DNA of 64,000 bases, from the NCBI RefSeq assembly GCF_040115645.1, contig NC_089550.1:992001-1056000 (forward strand), in the 5' to 3' direction. The translations under genes and the position numbers were made by a program. The DNA is from Euwallacea fornicatus (lineage: Eukaryota; Arthropoda; Insecta; Coleoptera; Curculionidae). The notes under the pieces are model-generated. The model ran no database searches. It was not told the origin of the DNA and was given only the letters and a program-made list of their open reading frames with translations. Shown piece by piece: positions 59,070-64,000 of the stretch (position 1 is the stretch's first letter; every line of letters begins with the position of its first letter).

Positions 59070-60491
59070 TGCAGCGAACGTGCGGTTTTTAGGCAAAATA
59101 TGTGCAGTAGTTGTCAGCCGTAAAAACGTTATTTATTTTTGCAAAAGTGCAACAAATCAACTCACAACTCAAAGATTAAATGAATGCAAGACTAATTTGC
59201 TCTGAATTTTTTCCCAAGAATTAGCCCTTTCTGACGTCAGATCGTTCTGTCGGCGGACCAAATTGAACGGACCACATTGCAAAAGTCGCCATTTTTCGTT
59301 TTCATGCATATTTCAGTGAAATTCATTGAGGCAAAATGGAGTTTGATCTGAACACGTCGCTCCTTTGAAATTCAGTATTAAAAAATGGACTAAAAGCCGG
59401 TCAACAATGACTGAAACTGAAACGGCATCTCTGCCGCAATAACGAAATAAACGCATTTCCTGATGTGGTGTGGGAAAATCGCTGCCCGCTGGTGAAGTTG
59501 CAGTGCGATGGGAAAAATCGAGGTTTCAAATTTTGCTAAATAGACCGAAAATTCATTAAAAATCCCTTGAGTATTTTGTTTGGACCGGAAATTGTGATGA
59601 AATTCACTATCAGAGAACTGTTAAAATTTCGCCAATCAGGCGAAAACTTCCTCATAAAATTCACATGTTCTGGCATAAGTTGAACACAAAACTGAAAACA
59701 CTGAAATTTCAGCGAAGTTTTGCGCAACAAAAACGGACAATAAACGAAAGTTGAGCAAAATTAGTTCTCGTTTGACTAATGTTTTATTTGCGTTAGAAAG
59801 ACGTTAATTCGACTGTAAAACTGGGTCACTTTCTGAGGTCTCCTCGACGTGACGGACGTCACAGCTTCGCGGAGGGATTTACTCACGTGACTTCGGTAAA
59901 AAGTTTAGCAGCAAATTCCCGGGTGGTGGAGAACGCTTTGAAGATCATCGTCGTATTGGAAATCGCGAAAATCCCCAGGAATCGTGGATTCATACACACA
60001 TCAAAGAGATTTTTCAGATATCCCTAAAAGCGGTCAAGGAACCAAATTAGATGTCTGAAACATCGCAATCAATTTCTACAAAGAGCGTTCTCGACAACAA
60101 CGGCCGATGGTTTATGAGGATGTTGTCTAGCGAAACTTGCTAGTTTTCCATGGGTTTCCGGAGGTTTTCGCCGTTACAATGGAAGCTGAAAGGTCTGCTT
60201 CGGCAGAGACGTTACGTTAAATTGAAAAATTCCTCAAAAATCCTTTGCGGAAAACGTTCAGGATAATTCGTAAAAGAAACTTCAGGAATATTTATAGAAA
60301 AATCACTGCGTTTATGCACGTAGACATATAAATTTTAGTCAAAGCCTTCAAAGGACTTTGAGGGTTGAGGGGAACAGTCGAGCACTCCGCCGCTCCTCTT
60401 TACTCACGTTTGGCACGTTGTTCGCCGTAGGCCCTTAACATTTAAACACCCAGTGGAATTTCATACAAAAATGGAAATTAATTATGTATTG

Positions 60492-60492
<1 letters not shown>

Positions 60493-60528
<36 letters not shown>
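60493..60528. repeat. (TG)n microsatellite
   Basis: About 18 perfect TG units. Confidence 0.97.
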
Positions 60529-60531
<3 letters not shown>

Positions 60532-61850
60532 CGTGCCAAAGGGAACGAGGAGGGGTATCTGGGCATTTTTAATAAAAGAGTTATGCTTTGAATCCAAGAA
60601 ATTGAGCATAACTTCCATACTTTCATAAAAGCCATTGAAAGCATAAAATACAGAAATTTATTGCCGGCTCTACGATCCGGGTTTCTATTGGAAAATATGG
60701 AAAAGGGGTAAATTGGTAAATAAATTAAATTTTCATCTTCAATTTTAGCCTCGTTCGCGAGGAGGAGAACGGAGGTATTTCGGTCGCGAGGAAGCTCACT
60801 GACGCACCTAAACGTTACATGCAGGTCGAACGTTAATGTGACGTCTCGTTCGGACGTTCACGACGGACAGTCCTTTAAACTGTGAATAATCACTAGGTTT
60901 CGGGCAATACGAGTGTTTATTCAACGGGAACGAAGCAATAAAGAAGGGAAAGAGATAATTGAAACGAAGCAATTTAGTCAGATCAGACCCCACTTCGGCT
61001 TGTCGGTATTTTTTGGCTGGTCCAATAAAGCTAATAAGTTCCCTCGTCAATCCATTTGAGGCCACGTTTCAAACACAAATAGCCCCAAATTGGGCTTAAA
61101 GCTCCGTAATACCTTTAAAATATGCTTAACAAATTATTATGTTCGCACACCACGCGGAATACCGAAATCTCGTTTTTGCATCGGGGCTTAAGGTGTTAGA
61201 CGCCTGGAAAGGGAGACCCATTTCCACAGAAATAATTAAGGAAAGGTACGACATTGGCCGGCTCCTTTTGAAAGTTTCTGGATTCCACGGAAGTTATCTT
61301 CCAGGTGAAGTTGCCGAAGCTTTGATTTATTGGCTTTAAGCACGAATATTGCGTTCAATCGGATATATGATCGCTTTAGTTTGTTCCATATAATTAAGCA
61401 TAATTACTTTCCTTTGATTTGAAACTTGCGATTTGACATTAATTTGGATCTTAGCTGAAACGGAGCTCGGGGCGTTGGGTAATATGACGGAATAATCAGT
61501 TTAGCACCGCATTATCCGTATCAAGTAGTTAGAGCGCTGTATTGGGCTATTAGCAGATTGAAACTTCAAAAAGTATCTAGGAGCTCACAGTGCTGCTCAA
61601 GAGAGACATTAGCGGATCAGAAGGTGTGTCGGTCGATTCGCAATCGATTTTCGTTTGCAGTTAATTGAATTCGCTTAAAATTACAACCTCCTCAGTAGGT
61701 GGTTTGTCCGGGGAATGTCCAGGAATTCCCTCAGCCCCAAAACCGCTTACAAAAACACTAAAAGCCCCAAAGGAATCCATTTCCGATAAATTCCTAAATC
61801 TCTTAGACGTCTTCCAAAGATTTGTCCGAACTTTCGAAACACCGACAAAA

Positions 61851-61909
61851 TTTCCCCCCCTCCCCCCCTCCCTCCTCTCCCTCCTCTCCCTCCTCTCCCT
61901 CCCCTCCCC
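61851..61909. repeat. C/T-rich minisatellite, CTCCCTCCT-type units
   Basis: A pure pyrimidine tract beginning with C-runs and continuing as repeated CCTCTCCCT units. Confidence 0.92.
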
Positions 61910-62393
61910 CCGGTTAGAACATGAGTAAAACCACGTAGCTCAAACGTCTTTTTCGGTTTCGAAACATATTCAAAAATTCCAGAAATTATCTACTCAGCTT
62001 TCCCCCAATGGGTTCGTGTACGTCACGAAAGTAACGATCCAATCGTATGATCGGATTGTTATTTCCCATATATATATATGATGAGTTCGAGCTGAGTCTC
62101 GCTTGATAACGAGCAAGAATATCACTGCTCGAGACGTCGCGGAGGCATTCAATGAAGACAATGGAGGTCCTGGGAATTAACTTTTAATTATAGGAAAGCT
62201 TCGTACGCCAGTGGGCGTTGCGAAGGAGAGAGAGAGTGTAAAACCCGAATTCTGAAACCCAAAAAACCCACCTTAGCTGGCGAAAAACCAGAGCCGGACA
62301 AGACTTAATACTCAGGTTTGGGGTGGAACTTAATATGGTAGAAGTCTTAGCGCACCGGTGAGTTTTAAGAAGTCTAAATTGTAAAAAAAAATG

Positions 62394-62450
62394 CTGAGTT
62401 GGTCACCGCGTTCTCCAGATTTGAAACTATTTGATTTTTTTTTATTTCGT
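62394..62450 (+). mobile_element. Tc1/mariner-type transposase C-terminal remnant
   Basis: One frame reads LSWSPRSPDLKLFDFFLFRN, clearly the WPPRSPDLxPLDFFLWG motif of IS630/Tc1/mariner transposases with changes at key positions (Pro to Leu before F-D-F). It is surrounded by sequence without further motif, so it is a decayed fragment. Confidence 0.6.
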
Positions 62451-63070
62451 AACCAACATAACAGTGGCTACAACAGTATCGTAACTCTAGCACTTTTCTC
62501 ACTGAATATCAGCATTTCCGCCAAAAATATGTACATTCACGCGGACTGCATCGGCCAACCAGCCATGTACGTAATTTACGTCATTAAATCTAGGGAAACT
62601 CCGAAGAACACTGCATTAACGTGAACCATATACCAAACCGACACTAAGCAAAACCTCAACCCTTACTAGCCGTTATCAGGCAATAACCTACATACGCCCT
62701 TTCGGCAGCGAGCTCATTCTGTCACTGCCAGGCCTCATTAACCAATTCTTTTCCGCTGGCGTGTTCTTAGCTAATCTTCGACCTTAAAGATTGAACAACA
62801 ATAAGAATTGTTGATAAGTTACGAGCTACTTTCCAGCGGAAATTGTTCTGTAAAATAGGCTAACAACGGATATTTTCTAATTAAATCCGTTTCGTACGAT
62901 CAATCTTGTCCGGAAACGCTGCAGGGGAAGTGTTATGGAAATTAGTTAGATGAAAGATATGTTGTTGAGTAATTCATCCATAGATGGTGCCGCTTCGGAA
63001 AAAATAGTCGTGGGGCGTCTCCAAAGATGGCGCCCACGCACGGACTATCAGCACATATGTTGATGCGGCA

Positions 63071-63666
63071 TATAGGGTGTCCCGATTAAAGCTGCGATCG
63101 GAGATTACTCAAAAACGGCACGTTGTGTGAAAAAAAGGTTCAAATGAAAGTTTTCCAGTAAAGAGGGGGACACGTCATGACGATAGCGGTTTTTAGCCGA
63201 AGCGTCATTTTAAGGTCACTTCAAGGGCAACTTTTTTTTTCAAGTGGCAGCCCCGTATTTTTTTCTCATAGAATTTTTTTATTGATTAGGTGCAAAGATT
63301 TTTTTGAGTTTTAAGCAGAATATGCATTGGGAAACTTTTCTGGACAGAAAAATTGCAACTGTTTCGACCTGCCTCTGAAATTGGACAAAAATCAAGGACA
63401 ACTCTGCGGCAGAGCGTCTAAGAAAAAATTGCTCAAATAAAAGATATTAATTTTTTGGAGGGCTGCAAGGAGCAGTAAGGAAATACCGGGTTGCCAAGCA
63501 AAAAAAGCTTCCCGCGAAACGACCTTAAAACGAGCTTTTGGCTGCAAGTCGCTATCTTCTCCACATGTCCCCCTCCTTACCGGGCAACTCTTATTTGAAA
63601 CTTCTTTCGTACAACGTGTCGTTTTTGAGAAATCTCCAATCGCAACTTTAAATGGGACACCCTGTA
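63071..63666. mobile_element. Palindromic MITE, 596 bp
   Basis: It starts TATAGGGTGTCCCGATTAAAG and ends with the reverse complement of TACAGGGTGTCCCATTTAAAG. The arms pair over roughly 200 bp; both contain ACTCAAAAACGGCACGTTG-like and AGGGGGACACGT-like stretches. A 138-codon minus-strand open frame overlaps it (63392-63805) but appears accidental. It shares only its termini with the element at 45.6 kb. Confidence 0.82.
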
Positions 63667-64000
63667 TATTTAATTGTCCACTGTTGTTTTCAAGTCCATT
63701 ACATCGCCCCACATTGTCGGAATGGAAACAACATGCAGGATTACAGCTTTCGCGTGACAAAAAACTCCATTTATTAGTTTGGAAAGCTCCGGTATCCAGT
63801 TTCAAAGCCGAAATTTATTCGGGCCGATATCTGTCTCATTTTCGGAAATAATGAAAATTTGGTGTTTTGTTGCCAGTACGTTCCCGTTTCCGCCAATTCA
63901 TGCATACCTAAGGAAATTAATTACCCATACAAATAGATCCTGTTTGTTCTGAATACGATCGATGATGGAAATTAAGTATTTGCTTGTGGCGGCGCCATTC

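Larger units (their letters stand above)
50501..64000 (-). other. Calx intron (at least 13.5 kb) reaching the window edge
   Basis: No exchanger exon was recognised up to the right edge, so the N-terminal half lies further right. The stretch contains an (AAAT)n microsatellite, a tandem array at 54.53-55.36 kb, a large palindrome at 58.2-59.1 kb, a (TG)n tract, a transposase remnant at 62.4 kb and a palindromic element at 63.1 kb. Minus-strand open stretches at 51202-51492 and 60808-61065 have no recognisable similarity. Confidence 0.65.

Noticed and set aside
63392..63805. 138-codon minus-strand open frame
   Set aside because: Most of it lies inside the palindromic element at 63071-63666 and reads across its boundary, so it is a by-product of the repeat.

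Overview
This is a eukaryotic, intron-rich, AT-rich window from an insect nuclear genome. Three conserved genes are recognisable from spliced exons. Their close similarity to fly proteins, the intron sizes (61 bp to more than 13 kb) and the many decayed Tc1/mariner-type and palindromic elements all point to an insect. The abundance of short elements ending in TACAGGGTGTCCC makes me favour a beetle, but that is only a guess. There is no prokaryotic content, CRISPR array or operon.

Layout. (1) About 1-17000, plus strand: the 3' seven exons of the Nova/pasilla RNA-binding protein (three KH domains), with a stop at 16846-16848. The 5' exon(s) lie left of the window. An AT-rich region of up to about 6.5 kb follows; it could be a long 3' UTR with several AATAAA signals, or 3' UTR plus intergenic DNA. 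(2) 26569-28710, plus strand: a complete five-exon zeta-class glutathione transferase / maleylacetoacetate isomerase gene (218 aa). (3) 33344-50500, minus strand: the last six coding exons of the Na+/Ca2+ exchanger Calx/NCX, from the end of the second Calx-beta domain to the C-terminus. Its 5' part lies right of the window, so 50501-64000 is intron (possibly with 5' non-coding DNA). GSTZ1 and Calx converge tail to tail across about 4.6 kb.

How the genes relate: they are unrelated in function (splicing regulation, tyrosine catabolism/detoxification, calcium extrusion). Nothing in the sequence suggests shared regulation.

The non-coding DNA holds the less ordinary material: a near-perfect 99-bp tandem duplication in a pasilla intron; several very degenerate tandem arrays with periods of about 150-230 bp in introns; an 876-bp imperfect palindrome and two ~600-bp palindromic elements; Tc1/mariner transposase remnants on both strands; two strong hairpins; a YCAY cluster in pasilla's own intron; and an unassigned segment at 20.2-21.6 kb open on both strands. 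I found no convincing evidence of a wholly new biological system. The repeat architecture and the 20-21.6 kb segment most deserve a second look. Splice coordinates were read by eye from consensus sites and reading phase, not from transcripts.
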